Below, in pieces: positions 14,166 through 28,993 of a stretch of DNA of 64,000 nt (position 1 is its first letter; each line of letters begins with the position of its first letter). Origin of the DNA: Neodontobutis hainanensis (taxonomy: Eukaryota; Chordata; Actinopteri; Gobiiformes; Odontobutidae); NCBI GenBank assembly GCA_024349245.1, contig JALDNG010000006.1, positions 2,593,501 to 2,657,500 of the forward strand, given 5' to 3'. A program made the translations under genes and the position numbers. The notes beneath the pieces were generated by a model. The model saw nothing but the letters and a program-made list of their open reading frames with translations. It had not been told where the DNA came from and made no database searches.

Positions 14166-17100
14166 GGTTAGCACTTTTATCTATTGGAGAGACTCTGGCC
14201 AATAACAGAGAGATCTCACAGTTTCAAACTTTGTAAGTTAGTAGAGACCCCATAAACACAATTATAAACGCTGAAAGCATGTGAAAGTGTTTTTTGCATT
14301 GAATGTCCCCCAAAGTAAGCCTTACATCTCTCACTCCCTCTATTTCTGGTCTTTCTTCTGCAATGAACATTGTTTTTGTTATTATTTTTGAGTTTATAAT
14401 GACTGATAAAAAAATGATACCAGTACTGCCATCTTTAGACGTCCAACATGGATCCAAATACAAAGCCACAGAGGATGCGATGATTCACAAATAACACAAA
14501 TGTAATGACATTAGTCTCCACATTTAACCAGAGCACTCACTATACCTTTCATTTTCTGTCAGAGTGTCATGAATGTACATATTTAACCCTGATTGCATGT
14601 GATGAATTTTTAATGGAATATAAGATCAAACTAAATGTAAATGTGTATCCATGTATGTGTGCCATGTGGCTCTCTTAGTGGGGGATCTGTCAATATTGGG
14701 CTTTTGTGCCATACCCCCCACACACACCAGTGAATTACAGTCTTGCAAAAGCCACTCAGGGCTTCATTCATAGCTGCAACAATGTACTCTCTGAGGTGTA
14801 CACTCCTTTATCTGCTGGGGCCTGTGTTTTTCTATGTGCCAGCCAGCCAGCCAGCCTGCTATAATAAGCCTCGTTTTCTGTCTCCATTGCTCCCTCCCTT
14901 GCAGTTCCACTTTCAGAGCGAAGCGGGTGGAGGAGGAAGTGACCTATATAGGCTGCATCTTTCCCTGTATTCTCAAATCTGCTCCGGCTTTCTGCATTTC
15001 AACGTTGTGCGCTGTATATGCATGTGAATGTGTGAGGGAGACAGAAAAAGAGTATGAATTATTCAACAGATGCCTCAACACGACCGCCTTCAATAAAATC
15101 ATCCTTCTTAATGAGTCTTAATGACAGGCACGGCGTTGGAGACAATCAAAGGCTGGTGTGTGTGACTCAGTAGTCGTGCCTACGCGTATGTGTCTTTGGC
15201 GGTGTGTGTTTGCGCAGGTACAGAGCCAATCGCTGCCTTTGCCCCGGGCTCTGTCAAGGTTGCCCAGGGTAATACTACCTGGGACTTTGAAACGAACATG
15301 AAAGCGGGCTTCCCAGCAGGGGAAGCAAGAGGAGAAGCATGCTGGGGTGGAGCAGCCCAGAAGAGGAGCAGCAGCATCCTTCCCTCCCATCAGCCGTACA
15401 CGCTGCTTGTTTGTGGGTTTGGAATTTCCGAAATGTCTTCATCCTCCTTCTTAGTGCTTCACATCATCTCTTTTCCATTTCTCTGACTGCTTTATCAACT
15501 TGAAATCCTGCCCCTTGTTTTGGAGCTTTAATATTCACAGCTGACATCAGTTGTAGTTCATCCAGTCAAATAGAAAATTTTAATTATACTCGGGTTTTGT
15601 ATAAACATGGCAAAGTGCTTCATTCAATAATTTTGAGATTTATGAAGCCAGTGCTATTCAACCCAGTGATAAAAGAAAGAGAGCGCTCTCTTCGCCTTAA
15701 AGATGACTTAAATTGGATTTGACAGAAGCTTGAAAACATATCTATTGTCTGCTGTGTTTAATAATGTAACACAAGGCCTTTTCATTTAAAAGTGTCTTGG
15801 AAGTCAAACGTGCAATATAAAACGAGAAGCAGCAGGTTTTGAAAGCAGGAAAATAACAAGCCCAGCAACAGCATTCCTCCTATTGGTCAATGGCTACTGT
15901 GTCCCAAAGGAGAATCACTTTGTTATTTACTGCATTACTTCTGATAAGTTTTAAAGAATTAGTTTTGTTAAGAAAACTAAAGCCTTTGTTTATGTTTGGA
16001 AAATATAAAAAAACATTTTCTATTTTAGATTCGTTCATGTTCTGGCCTAAACATAACCTTAAAACAAGTCATTTTATATTGCTCTGTCTGTCTGCACTGT
16101 ATTTCTAAGAAGCTTTTTCATTCATAAATTGCACAGTAATCATGTTATTTCTCATATACTTTGCCAAGTAAACATGGCTTTAAAGAAACAAGAAAAAATG
16201 AGGCTCTTTTTGTGTTTCAGACGTCTAGTACTGGACTTTGCCTTTTCTTCATGATAAGTAGAGCGGCACACTGATATGAAATCATCTTCAATCTCCAACT
16301 CATTTCCACCCAAAATATCCCTTCCAGCCCCCTAACCCTGGGTTTTGTGGCACAGACGGCACTCTGCTGGCTGCTGTGTGGCACAATGACACAGCTGACC
16401 GTGTCAACACGCAGCCAGCAGCAGATGTAGGGCCACGGCTGGCTCACAGTGTCACTGCCCAAACAGCTGTGCCACCAAAGGTGCCTAGTCTCCCCGGCAA
16501 TGATGGATGACTCGGACAAGATGTGCCACCTTAGTCAGCCCACACAACTTCTGGACAAGAACATATAGAGAAAGAATCAACAGCTGCTAAAGTAGCTCAG
16601 AGACAGATGGAATAAAAACGTTAATGTCAACTAACTTTTCAAACTTAAATTGAAACCTTGTGGCAGTTTCCTCTGTTCATTTCCGCAACAATAAAGGTGT
16701 TGGTGCACTGTGTTGCTGTTTATAGATGAGCCTGTACAGGACTACAGAGTCTACAGTACTTGTTATTATCAGGAAGAGAAGCCCCCTTTTCACACCTGTT
16801 TCAATGTTAAAACCAAATCCTAAACCTAAAGATTAGAGTATGTTATAATTGAAAAAAATAGGTAAATCTTTTTTTTTTGTCTTCACTGAACTATTGAATT
16901 GGTGGACCCAGAAACTTAATACAATTTTTTTCTAAAATGATTGAAAATTTGAAGACCGAGAAATTTATGCAAAACCCTGTTGGTTGTGGGGAGGAAAAAG
17001 CAATGTTTTTTTTTGTTAACTAACTGCATTAACCAACAAAATAGAGGTCCAATGATGTACAGGCTTCTGTGGAATTGTAGTTTGTGAATATTCATATTAG

Positions 17101-19142
17101 TTAAGAAAATACAATTCAAAGAAAATGTGAATTTAATTCTTTATGGATATGTCTTGCTTTACTGTCACAGTTTCAATTAGGCAGAAGATGGTGTTGGTTC
17201 TGCTTTAACCGCAGCCTCGTGGCTAAGAGGCACAAAAGAGAGGCAGAGAAGGGAAATCTGCTCTTCCACATCCTTTATCTGCTGCTGAATATTTAGCATG
17301 CACGGCTTCTCCAAAGCCTGTTCCCCCCTCTTTGGAAGTCGTCTAAAGCTGCTTGCTGCTAAGGAGATAAGACTTGTGCTCGTAGGTCCTCTCTTTATGA
17401 ACCAACTGTGTGATCAGCATTTGGCCATGTGAACACTTTGGTGGACAGAGCTTTGTGCTGTGTGCACCTTGAATTGAGACGTCCAACAGTTAAGACATGA
17501 GACATTGTCAAATGCACCTGCCAGAGGTAAATGTCGATGTGAACATTGCTAACAAGCTACCTCATTTAGCAATTAAGTACACTAATAAATTAAAATCAAA
17601 AAAACATATTTTGATTGTTTCCCAAACTCTTCTTCCACCAACACTTATCAGCATTCAATAAACTAACTTTTCAAAAGGCACGGTACTGAATTCTACATTT
17701 TTTACTTTTTCCGGTTTGATTTCTTTACATTGTCTCCATCTTTAGCTTGTGTCAGAAATCTCATGCATCATCAATGTTTCGTCTTTATGCTTGCTGTGAG
17801 CGTTTTATTTTGGCAGCTATATTGTTCATCATTTCACTCGTTTCATTGACACTTGAAGGTGAAATGATTTAGTGCAGATAAAAATAAATATCGATCTACG
17901 ACACACTCCAAAACCCTCCTTAAAAATTCACAGAGCCAATAAAGTCCCATAAACCTCACCTGGCAAACCTTTTGTTAACAACACACCAAAGCAGTTAATG
18001 GCTAATGATTTAGTGAACAGAGTTGTTATTTATGACTCTGAGCTTTCCTTATTAAAAGCCAGACTTGGAAGTGAAAGGTGGTCATAAATTAGCCTCTGAA
18101 ATGCTGCTGTTAGTTCAGGAGATCACATTAGACTGTAAACAGCATCTAGAGTTATCTTTTAGTCAATAAGAGTGTCCCATATGTTGCCTGTAGTGTGAAT
18201 GTACATCAACGTTAAGTCTTCCAATAGACTATATCTGAGGTATTGGCAATCTTTGCTTTGTTAACCTCAACTGGAAATAAGTTTCTTCTTCCGCTGTGAG
18301 AGAATAATAGAATATCAGAATTCAACACAGTGCATTGCTCTTCCTATTGCACCAGATGATATCTTCTTCTATACACCGTATTCCCATGCTGTAAAATTCC
18401 ATTAGGCTGCTAAAATGACTTGTCCTCCTGCTGCAAAAGGTGGCATCCATTTGCAGATTCTATCATCGACCGGGCACTAACCTCAAGAACACACACTCGC
18501 ACAGACACACTCTTTCTCTCACACTCCTGCCCCGTCCAGCCAGGGCCATAATGATGTGCTTGTATGTTCGGATATTACAGGAGTTGCTTCAAATGACCAC
18601 ATGGCTGTAGAGGAGCAGTCTAATGGTCCAAACACCCTGGTATCCATTAAATATACGGGAAGCAGCCACGGTCAGTATAACAGTAATGACCTATGGAAAC
18701 CGCTGCAACTGTCTGTACTCGTGGTCTGTAATTGGAGTCCTGGCTGGTTTCCACACACAGCCGTGGTCATGAACTCTTCTTTGCAAGCTCACATACTTAC
18801 CAGGACACCTGTGGGTCACCATTAACTCTCATCATCCTTCTGCTTCTCAGGCTTATTTCATAACAGTGTTTTTAGGCCAGCTGGTGTTAGGATTGTCTAA
18901 AGCTTTGACTGTGGGCTTGTTTATGCAAAAAAACCTCCTGGATATTAGCCATCCTAATAATTTTTCTTGTCCTTTAGATTTGTGTTCCGGGAGGGTAGTA
19001 CCAACAGGAGTGACTGTTTCTGAATTGGATAGACACCTAGCCAGTTAGAGAACAAGGGACAGTACCAAATAAACTGGTAACAGTATAAACTGACAAATAC
19101 TTAGACCATCAAAACAATCTGAAAAATAAAAAAAACACTTTA
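14166..19142. other. Intergenic, no gene seen
   Basis: This is mostly unique AT-rich DNA. There is a short (CCAG)n run at 14838-14856. A TAAT-rich stretch at 17900-18130 could be regulatory but cannot be judged without comparison. The short ORFs in 14743-15486 overlap each other in different frames without recognisable domains. Confidence 0.55.
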
Positions 19143-19586
19143 ACACAGAGTGGTTAGCACTCCTGCTTCAAAGCAAGAAGGTCCTGGGTTCAGTTCCCAT
19201 CCAGGGCAGGGCCTTTCTGTGTTCTCCCCGTGTTTGCGTAGTGTACTCCCCCTCATTTTCCCCTACCACTAAAGATATGTACAAACCCCCTCCCCCCTAC
19301 CGTGGGGGCAGGTTGTCCTTGTAAATGAGCATTGGTTCGCCTTCTTAAGAATAATTACATGAAAATTTAGCCGCTCTGCAACAGTCACATGAATGACTAT
19401 TTGTGATGCTCATTTGTCCCAGTCTTCAGATCTTCTCTGACCTCTGCAGTGATCTTTGTGTTGTCCATCAGTCACTCATATTTAATTACTATCAATCAGA
19501 GCCCAGCCCTGCAACTAACTGGCCATTTTCTATAGTGTAAGAGTTGCCTGCGACCCCTAACTAAGCAGAAGAAAATGAAGGAATGA
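19143..19586 (+). mobile_element. tRNA-headed dispersed repeat (SINE-like), interrupted
   Basis: The head has GTGGTTAGCACTCCTGC (A-box-like) and GGGTTCAGTTCCC (B-box-like), followed by CTTTCTGTGTTCTCCCCGTG. This is the widely dispersed fish repeat whose usual downstream text includes GTCCAAAGACATGC. The tail near 19550-19586 (GCGACCCCTAACTAAGCAG, then AAAATGAAGGAATG) matches the normal end of this family. The middle (about 19270-19500) does not match, so it is diverged or interrupted. Other copies lie at 35150, 39958 and 44275. Confidence 0.65.
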
Positions 19587-22500
19587 ACCAGAGCCCGCCC
19601 TGACATTGACCACTCTTAGGAGAAGGTGCTCTATGTATATAACATTGCCTAAAGGTTACATGTAGCATTGTCAAATCTCCTGACACCATAGATTATGGGA
19701 TCATATGCAGCATGTTTTATAGATTAACCTTTTTCCCGCTGCGACATATAAGTCACTATCATTGTGTCTCCCCACCACCACTACCACCGCCCTCTTTGAA
19801 ATTCCTCAATCCCTAAACCCGCCTCTTATTTCTGTTTTCCTTTGCCATTGTATTCCCCTTTTTGTGCTCTCTCGCTCTAAATCTTCATACAAATTGATAG
19901 ATAAGCGACACACACACATATTACTGTTTTTTAGCATGGTGCCATCTCCTCTACACAGGACACACTAGCAGGTTAGCGTGGTCAGAGGTGCTGAACTTCT
20001 TTGCGGGTGCCATCTGCGCTCCTTTGACATCAAATGTCGATGTGTGGTGTTTGCCTGCATGCGGATTATTCACAGGGAGTTTCACATCACATCGATGAGT
20101 CATGACTCATAATGAAGCTGATAGAGGAGAAAGTGAATGCACACACACACAATAGCTGGTGTTGACTGAATCATGCATATTCACAAAGTCACACCCGGGC
20201 ACAAACAGATGATCAGCTGCCTGGGTGTCTGCCGCAGTCACTGCAGGCCACTGCGGTACGGTGGGTGGGGTTCAGTTTGGCTTTTAAAGACCTTCTGATT
20301 AGCCAATAATGTTGTCTGGGCTATAAAGTAAATGACATGACTTTGTTGAAGGGAAGCATAATTTACAGCACTTACAGAACTTAATAACTTATTTAAAAAA
20401 TAGAGACTGAAAATCAATAAATGAATGCCTCATATTCCTTTAAATGTATTTTTGCACATATATGAAACCTTGTTTAATCATGTGTATGTAATTATGAATG
20501 TCAAGAGTCCGTTATCTCATGAGAACATGTATTCTGCCTAAACCCATCACATTAACACAAATTGAATATATAACATGTGCAGGTTTATGGTGTTGCTTTA
20601 AGAAATTACCGTTTATGATTTAAAACCGCACTTCCTGTTTGACAATCTTGCTTAAATGATGATAATGATAATGGCTACTGCAATGGCTATGTCTTATTGT
20701 TCACAAACCTAATCTCCCACTAAACTAATGACGCTAAATTTTCTTTCTGCGTCTTATTTAAATATATTAAGTGCCTTTTTAGTGTTAACTAGTACATTGC
20801 CATCATGCATACTTTTTAATGAACCTAGTCTAAAAGTTGGGAATTTGTTATAGTTATAGAGAAAATGTTGTGTAACCACAAAAAAAACTTAACCAAAAAT
20901 GTTTGACTTGCTTGAAAATACCAACATTATTGAGAAAAGGCCATAAATCTAGCTTGCCATAATCTTACATTTGTTCTTTAATAATATATTAATGGTGAGC
21001 CTAATAGGTATTTTTAGAGAAATTTAGAGCAACGTTAGCTTTACAGTGTCCTTAACCTAAATTAGGACCTATCTATTAAGTTGTCATAACATGTTGTTCT
21101 CCATTTATTGGCTTAGGATAGATATAGTGGCCTTTCTCAGTCATTGTCTTAACTTGTTGCTCATCTTAGATTGGATAACTTGGCTCCAACTTTAGGCTCT
21201 ATCAAGTGAGTGCTGTCCCTTGGCATGGCATAAATGGCATAACATGTGCAAGGACCAAATATTTTATATTAATAAATTGTCATATCAAAACATACTCAGA
21301 CTTGAATGTTCAATGCTACTACACTGTGTTGACTGTTCTACGTTCTCCGGGCCTGTATTTGGTGGTAATGAACTTGGTTCATGGTTGGTTCATGGATGGT
21401 TTGGCCCTCTTCCGCCAAAAATCTAAATTTAGCATCAATTACTTCCAAATATATTTACACTTGTTATAATATTTTTTTTAAGTTTTTGATTATAACCACT
21501 ATATTGTGTGCTGTTTAATTGGTTTATGTTGGTTATGATAGACCGGCAGGGAACATAATGTCCTCAACCCCTCTTTGACACTTGCACCAGACCCCCCCTG
21601 AACTATTCCCTTCCAGCACATCACAGCAACTTGGAGTGAGCCAGTCTATTACAGGGACCGAGGAGGACCCTGAGGTACACATATGGGAGGGAGATAACAC
21701 ATAGTGGTGGCAGCGGAGGGCTGTACAAGCTGCCGGCAAGTCTCTGCAATGTGTGTGCGTGCCGCGAGGTGTTAATCCTGTGTTAATCAATGACTGCATG
21801 TTGTTCTGAGGATACTGGCAGCGCTGCAGACTCAAGCGCGTGCCTGTGTACCTCACTTTCTCCCTACCCACTCTCTGTCAGTGCAGAGGAACAATGAGCG
21901 GAGTGTAGGAGTAGAAAGGTGAGCCTCAGATATGGAATTAAGTATGTGTTATTACTACTGGGACAGCACTCAGGCGCTTCAGGCCACTGGCTCACCATTC
22001 TGGCACGAAAAAGAAGAAAATAGTGCACACCGCTGCTGTATGCTTAAATATTTGTGCACACAATGGAGCAGAAAAGTACCTGTTTGCACTTCAGAATTAT
22101 ACTTTTCTGAGGGAGAATAAAATGTTGGATAGGGCTGCTTTATGGGCGTAGGATATTGAATAATTTGCATTGATTGTGAGTCATTGGTTGGTGGTTTGGT
22201 GGTTCCTTGGAGGTATATTGTACAGCTTCTTTTCTCAGTGCTCTTAGCATAAGAGAGCATATTGTGAGATCATTACATAGCTCTCCTCCAGCAACACTGT
22301 ACATTACAACATGACAGGTTTAAGGACTAGAGATCAGCACTTTCACAGACGAGACGTCAGATAAAAGGGTTCATCCCAAAACAAAACAGTCCATCCACAA
22401 CACGTTTGCTTCAATCGATTATCTCGTAATGAGCCTTAATCAACATTCTCTTAACATCCTCCAGCACTAATGCATCCCACCCCACCCACCAAACACTTGA

Positions 22501-25020
22501 TCAATTACAAAGCCATTACTCCCAACATCTTGTCCAGCTCCCAACATGTGATGCAGTCCACTCACTGGTCTTGACGTTGGCCACAGCAAATGAACTTAGC
22601 CAACAATCTGAGGATCAATCCCATCACTTAGCCAATTAGACAAAAGGGAGACAGACGCCCATTACCGTAAGAACCAATCGATAGACGGAGCCAGGCCCGA
22701 GGCTGGCTGTCTGGTCCCATGGTGCCGCCAGGGGTTTGTGTGCAACTAATGGAGGGAAATGGGGCGGGGCCAACGGGGCGTTTTGATGGACGGCTAGGAC
22801 GGCGGGCTATTGGCAAGGCTTGGAGGGATGTTGACACCGAGAGGCTGGACGTTGTAAACATGACAGGGAAAGCAGTGCGGGCCTGGACAGACAGACAACC
22901 AGATCAATGATAGAAAGTGTAGCCAAGTCACCAGTTGATTTCCCGCTCTGCACTTTGACAGTCCTCTTTTCACTCTTTGGACAGTTTAAGTGCTAGATTT
23001 GAAGTGCATCGTCAAGAGAGCTGTGAGTCAATATTTTTTGCCTTTCTACCCAATAAATATCATTTAAGAGTTATTTGTTTCTTAATTTGTACCAAGAAAA
23101 TGTTATGGGGGAGGCTTATCAAAGGTCCCATTTGTGTAAAATGCTGACATTCTCAAATATCAGGCCTAAACTTTCTCAATAAGTAAACCACAGACTGACA
23201 GATGAAATGTTTGCTTTAATTACACTCTGTACATCTAATATGTTTTCTATACACAACACTTGTCATTTTCTTGAGTTCTTTTGTCTGTAAATGACATGCT
23301 TGCCATTTGGTGAAAGGCATTTTTATAAAATATCACTTAGCCTGTCTGGTCACTGTGTGAATATCAGGACTATCCATTTAGTTTGTAAAGATAGTTTGAC
23401 AACAGCATTTCATGCCTATGCTGCTTCTGTTGCCCACAACACTTTTTTAAGCTTATTTTTGCCTTTTTTTTTTACACTTTTTCGAGCTGTTTGGCCTAAA
23501 TATTTCAGTAGATTCCAGAATTACCTAATACTATAATACTAATTCTTGTCTCAAGGTGTTCTTTGTGACAAAGGTGTTGCTTTGTGACTGGAAGTTGGTG
23601 GAAGAAGTTGGTCTCTGTGTGTATGTGTGTGAATTGTGTGTTTTTAGCAGGGTTTAATAATCTTGCAGTTTGTTCCCAGCTTTAGGCTGCAGATATTGTG
23701 CGGAGGAGCTGAGCTGCTTGTTGATGGAGAGGTCTGAACACAGCACAGTGTGAGGGTCTTGCTGTCTGGCTCTGTCTCTCTCTAGCCTCAGGGCAGGATG
23801 CCCTCGGGGGCCAGATATCCTCTTGGGATTACTGTTGACATCTCCTCTCTCTCTGTCTGCCTCTCAGTTTCCGCCAGTGTGACACCTATTCCTCCCACTT
23901 TTATCCTTCACGCTCCAAACTTGCAATCTACTCAGTGAATGATTGGCAAAATACTTGTTGTAACAGTGTTTGTGTGAACAGTATTCAAGGTGTGTATCTC
24001 TGCAGTGTAGATTATAATAATCGTTTTATTGCATGACCTATCCCATATCTACTGTATTTACAAAGTGTTTTTTAAACTCCCAACACCAGAGCTAAATCCT
24101 TCTCTGAACGTCCAGTAGGGTCAGCAAACAATGGTGACTGCACAGTCTCCATAGTGTTTCTATTTGTCCACATCACAGATCCAGGAGTGGCGTGTGTGGC
24201 GGATTTGGACATTTGTGTAAACCAATGCCCATGTCAAAATGGTACGAAGATAACACACTGTTGTTGCACCATCCACAGTGGTCTGGGCTGACCTTATCTT
24301 CCTCCCTTGCTCAAAGGTACAATGCAACTTACTGATTTGTGTCTCTCAGTTGCTCCCTTCAAGGTCAGTATGTTCATACATTCTTAATAAAAGCCTGAAA
24401 AGTAATGGGATGTTGAAAGAAGCACATTGTGTTGAAGGGCACCAAGTCTTTGTGCACTGTGTATACCCGCTTTAAAGTGGATTAGGCATCCGGAAGCTGC
24501 ATGGTCAATAATTACTGAATGAGCATCAAGCTGTGCTGCTGAATATATTCTGATATGTACTCATATTTTACAGCCAGTGTGTGGGATACAGGTTGGAGTC
24601 ATTAAACTGAGTCCAACACTGAGAATATATGTCTGCTGCAAGATGAGTAAAAGGAATGCAATGTTCTTAAAGAGGAGCAGGAAGTTTTTTTTGTTGTGTT
24701 TTGACACAATCTAATCATTTTGAGTCGCCAACATGTTTTTTTTTTTTTATAATGGGTCAAATACTTTCTGGGTTAGATTGGAATTTTGGTGATTAATAGT
24801 AGAATTGACCACACTATTACTCATATACTGTAGGTCTATATACTGTGTAACTTCAAAAGAAGAAAATAACATTTACACTGGTCTATTGATTAGCCCAAAT
24901 GATTCTGTTTTAATCAGAGCCATAGCTAGAGCTGTGGCCAAAGTGAAGCCACAGCTGTAGATTTTTTCTCAAAACCAAAATGCCTAATTTGAATTTCTGC
25001 CATTCATTGCACTAATACAC
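19587..25020. other. Intergenic, no gene seen
   Basis: No exon, RNA gene or clear transposon is seen. 22370-22690 is rich in CCAAT-, TAAT- and ATCGAT-like motifs and might be regulatory. ORFs at 21206-21469 and 21533-21871 look like chance. Confidence 0.55.
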
Positions 25021-25236
25021 ATTTATTTACATTTACATTTATTCATTTAGCTGACGCTTTTATCCAAATCGATTACATTACATAGTTCTACAGTAATTAC
25101 CAGTGTTACAGCCACTGGAGGCAAGGTGGGTTAAGTGTCTTGCCCAAGGACATAACGACAGTATGAACTGTGGGGAGAGTGGGAATCGAACCGGTTGAAG
25201 GACGACCACTCTACCCACTGAGCTACTGCCGCCCCA
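25021..25236 (-). mobile_element. tRNA-derived SINE with L2/RSg-1-type tail
   Basis: In sense (minus) direction it starts GGGGCGGCAGTAGCTCAG, with A box TAGCTCAGTGGG and B box GGTTCGATTCC. The body has GTCCTTGGGCAAGACACTTA (about 25151-25132) and CACCTTGCCTCCAG. It ends with TTGGATAAAAGCGTCAGC and TAAATGTAAATGTAAA, which resembles the common fish SINE/LINE tail of the L2/RSg-1 type. About 10 bases of the tRNA anticodon-to-T region seem to be deleted compared with the copies at 41077 and 59355. The family name is uncertain. Confidence 0.85.
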
Positions 25237-28200
25237 CACATCTGTCTTGTTTTGCAGATTTTTTCATATTTTTGACAAACATTGGATTTAGAATTCATAT
25301 GAAGAGTAGTGGAATACTAAAAACTGAATGCATGAGCATGACTTGAAAACATTTGATTTCTACAGCTTTACATTTTATTATATTTCTTTGTGAATTTAGA
25401 GTCAGAATTGGAAGAAAGGTGTGTTTCCTTGGAATAGTTTGTACAACATGACCACAGGAATAGTTCACAGGTTCACAACAGCATCTGAGTCAAAGCTCAA
25501 ATCATGAAGACAAATTGGTCATGGTTGGATACTCACCATGTGCCACACCCACCGTCAGACATTTTATTTCTCCCTTTAAACAACCACCACACTCCTCCTC
25601 ACTCTCATTGCAGCTGCAGAGAGGAGATGCTGGGAGGTGGGGAAACCGTCCATCAGAGGCGGGCCGAGCGGGGACACATCCCATAAGGAGCCCGCACCAA
25701 GCCCCTCACATTATTACCCCTGCTGCCCAGGCCCATTTTGTCTTCATCAATTCTTAAACTCATAAGACTCCCTGCTTCTATCCTTTTCCAAATTGTGCCA
25801 TCTATCAAACCAGACGCTCCTCTTCCACCTCACTGTCTCTTCTCAGAGCCTTACACTCATTCACTGCAGAAGTGCAGCAGTGGGTTGGTGAATCATCCAC
25901 AGGCAGTTTTTTTTTACTCTATGTAATGGCTACACCTCTTTACATAGCTTCACAGCCTTTTGTATCTTTATTTTCTTTTTCTTTCTCCTTCTGAAATGTT
26001 CAACTTTCATTCTGTTCATTCAGCTAACCTTACATGTTATATATTCTTTGAGTAACTTTGTTAAAAGTGGGGTTTCAGGCATGTTTACACTTGTTGAGTA
26101 TGAAACAGGTCAGATTGCCAAGGCAAGCTTTTAGAAGTTTTCCTATTGTTAAATTGGGTATGGAGCATCTCTGCTCTCTAGATTTATTGTTTGTAGATTG
26201 AAAAGCAGGGGCCAGAAACTTGAGTCATTGAATCTCTTTCATGACTACTCAGGAAAATGTTCTTAGTTTAGAGCACTGCATTTTACATTTTAAACTAGAA
26301 ACATAGTGGTGAGGTTTCATGAAGTCTATTTAAGTCTACCGGTTGCCAGGGTATTTATTTTGCATTGTGGATTATTAGGCCTACATTAGTTTTTAGTAAA
26401 TAACCTGTTTATCAAAGCAATAGGTACCAGTAATTTTACAAATTTTGGCTACTCTAGCCTCATTTTTGTCAAGCCCCTCCTCCACTTCTTGTGTCCATCT
26501 CACTGCCGATGCCTCATTGTTGAGGATCGCCATGGTCTTCTTTTGCTCTTGCCTCTCTTCCCATCGCTCTAATTACACGCAGAGACAAAGGCGTTTGATT
26601 CTACCCTCCTCTCCTCCCACTCAGAGCTGTCAGGCCTGGTGTAGGAGAGAGTTAATTTCACACTTACTGCATGCTTTAATTAAAAAGGGGTGAGGGGATT
26701 GGATGAGGGACAAAGTACACGCGCTCAGTCTCACATCACGCAAAGGCTGGCCTGTGCGACGAAAAGGTGCTTGTTGTCAACGTGCGTCATCATGTTTGTG
26801 GCATGCGCCTACAGGTATGTGCACAAGAGCTCGAGCCAGGTGTGGTTTTTATATTTAGCTGCGTAGGTGTGCAGAACATGTGCAAAGTTCACATCTTTGT
26901 TCCTCAGGTGGATGCTGTGGTAGATCCTCCTCTCTTGACGCTAACATCAGGCTGTATTTTTTGCCGAGGGGCTTTAATGAGGAATCAATAAGATTGTAAT
27001 GGCTTGTTAAAGGGGGCTGCAATCTCACTCTCTGCTATACACACAGCAGCATCACGGCTTTGATCTGTCGTCATCTGCATTGGCAGCTGGAGTGTTTTTT
27101 GCACACATGATAAAACCACACTGCTTCACACATATTTGTTCACATGCAAAAAAACAAATACAACTGGAAATATTAAAAACAGCTGCACTCAGGCATGCGC
27201 ACCCCTTCATTTATTCTCCCACAACAGCACATGATCATGATAACCCTTGTTAAACCATTGAGTTAGGATGATAGCAGTTACACCCACCATTGTCAAATTG
27301 GGTAGTTTATCATGCTCATTCTCTGCATGTAGCAACCAGACAGTGATTTAAGAAAGACACGAATCTTACAAATCCCTTTTTACAGACTGGTCATTGAAGT
27401 TCTTTGGACATAGGATATACTGTATTACAAACAACACTGTCATAAGAGTCTTTGTTTCTCAATTTCTTTGCATTATTTATCTCCCAAACCAGACACAATT
27501 TTGATTATGGGATGGAAATAGGAGCCTGTAACTAATATGTACCCATTTCTGAAACTAAGGCAATATGGCCTCGCAAAAAAACATTTTATTAGTAGCATTG
27601 AAAAATGTGTTCTATTGGAAAGTTGAATGCATTAATGCATAGATGTCTATGATTAATATTTGCACAATGCAGTGTTTACAGTTCTTTGAGGAGAAACTGT
27701 CACACTGAACAAATCAAAATTTCAGTAGGGGCTCAATTAATCCAATAGAAGTGGCCTAGCATCACTGCTTAATGTTGGCTAAATTATATGGATAAAAAGT
27801 ATTATGTAGAAATCTACGTAGTATATATATGCTCTACATTTAGTAAGTCAGACATTTATTTTGTCTTTTTTCAGTAATTATTTATTCAACAGCTCTGGCC
27901 CAATATTAATTTTTTTTTTTTTTCTTCATAAAAGTAAATTCTTTTCATAGAGACCCACTGGGGAATATGTCACATTCTGGCCTCTTGTGTCTTCACATCA
28001 TCTGGACCTGTGCGCACCTTATCCAATGTCCTAATGTCATTATAATGCAAGTGAGAATAACCTCACATGCACATATTTGAACCTTGCACATGACATCTAT
28101 GCGTGCTATTGTATAGGAGTCGCACCCTCATATGAGCGTGTGCAGGACTATGGCAATGACTTAAGAGAGAATACATTAGTCTTTGTGTGTGCAGCGCAGG

Positions 28201-28993
28201 GAACAGTGCGTTCTCGGGGCTGCTGTGTTGAACATGCAAATCAGGCTGAGTTTAGAGCCTGAATAGCATATATATGAAATGTTAAATGCTGCAGTATGCC
28301 GGCTTGTGAAATGGAGAAAGAATGTATAATGCAAGTCTTTAAATGAGGAATAGTCACAGGCTACTGTACAAGTGCAGCCGAAAGAGTCCAGTTTTGCAGG
28401 GTCTCGAGGCTAAGCTGCTTGTTTATTTTGTAAAATCGGGAAATATGGTGGCATTAAATTAGCAGTTGCTGATTTAACATAGATCTTGCAGCACTCACTT
28501 AAAGCTCTCGTAAAAATTAAATTGATGACATTCATTGCCTTCATTGAAAGTCTATGTAACAAATATCCGGTCAATGTTGCAATAAATTGTAAAGTTAGAG
28601 TCAAACAAGAAATGACATTTTGCACTGATAATAAAGTCCACGTTATTTTTTAAACAAATAAATATATTGTCCAAGAGTTTAATGCACATAAACAGAATCA
28701 TTCATTTACCATTACAATGCCATTAGGTTGTTCAGTGTTTACAACATTTTCACAGTTGTGTCATTCTTAAAGCAAAACCTTTAGGACAATTAAGACGTGT
28801 TAATGTTGCTGGATGCATAAAAAGTCGATTTTAAGTGTTGTGTTTACAGCCATTTTGCTGTCCCAAGAGGCCAAAAATCAATAAATGGTGCTCTTTATTA
28901 AATTACTGAAAATGAATTTGACACAGAAAATGCACAAAGTGGTCATTCAAAGTGAGATTATATTTTTTCTATAAGTAGTTAAAATTTTGTGCA
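25237..28993. other. Intergenic, no gene seen
   Basis: No exon or RNA gene is recognisable. 26440-26720 is C/T-rich and ends in TTTAATTAAAAAGG; it could be a noncoding regulatory block. Everything else is AT-rich unique DNA. Confidence 0.55.

Noticed and set aside
14838..14856. (CCAG)n run as a CRISPR-like or regulatory array
   Set aside because: It is a simple four-base repeat of fewer than five units in eukaryotic DNA, with no spacer structure.
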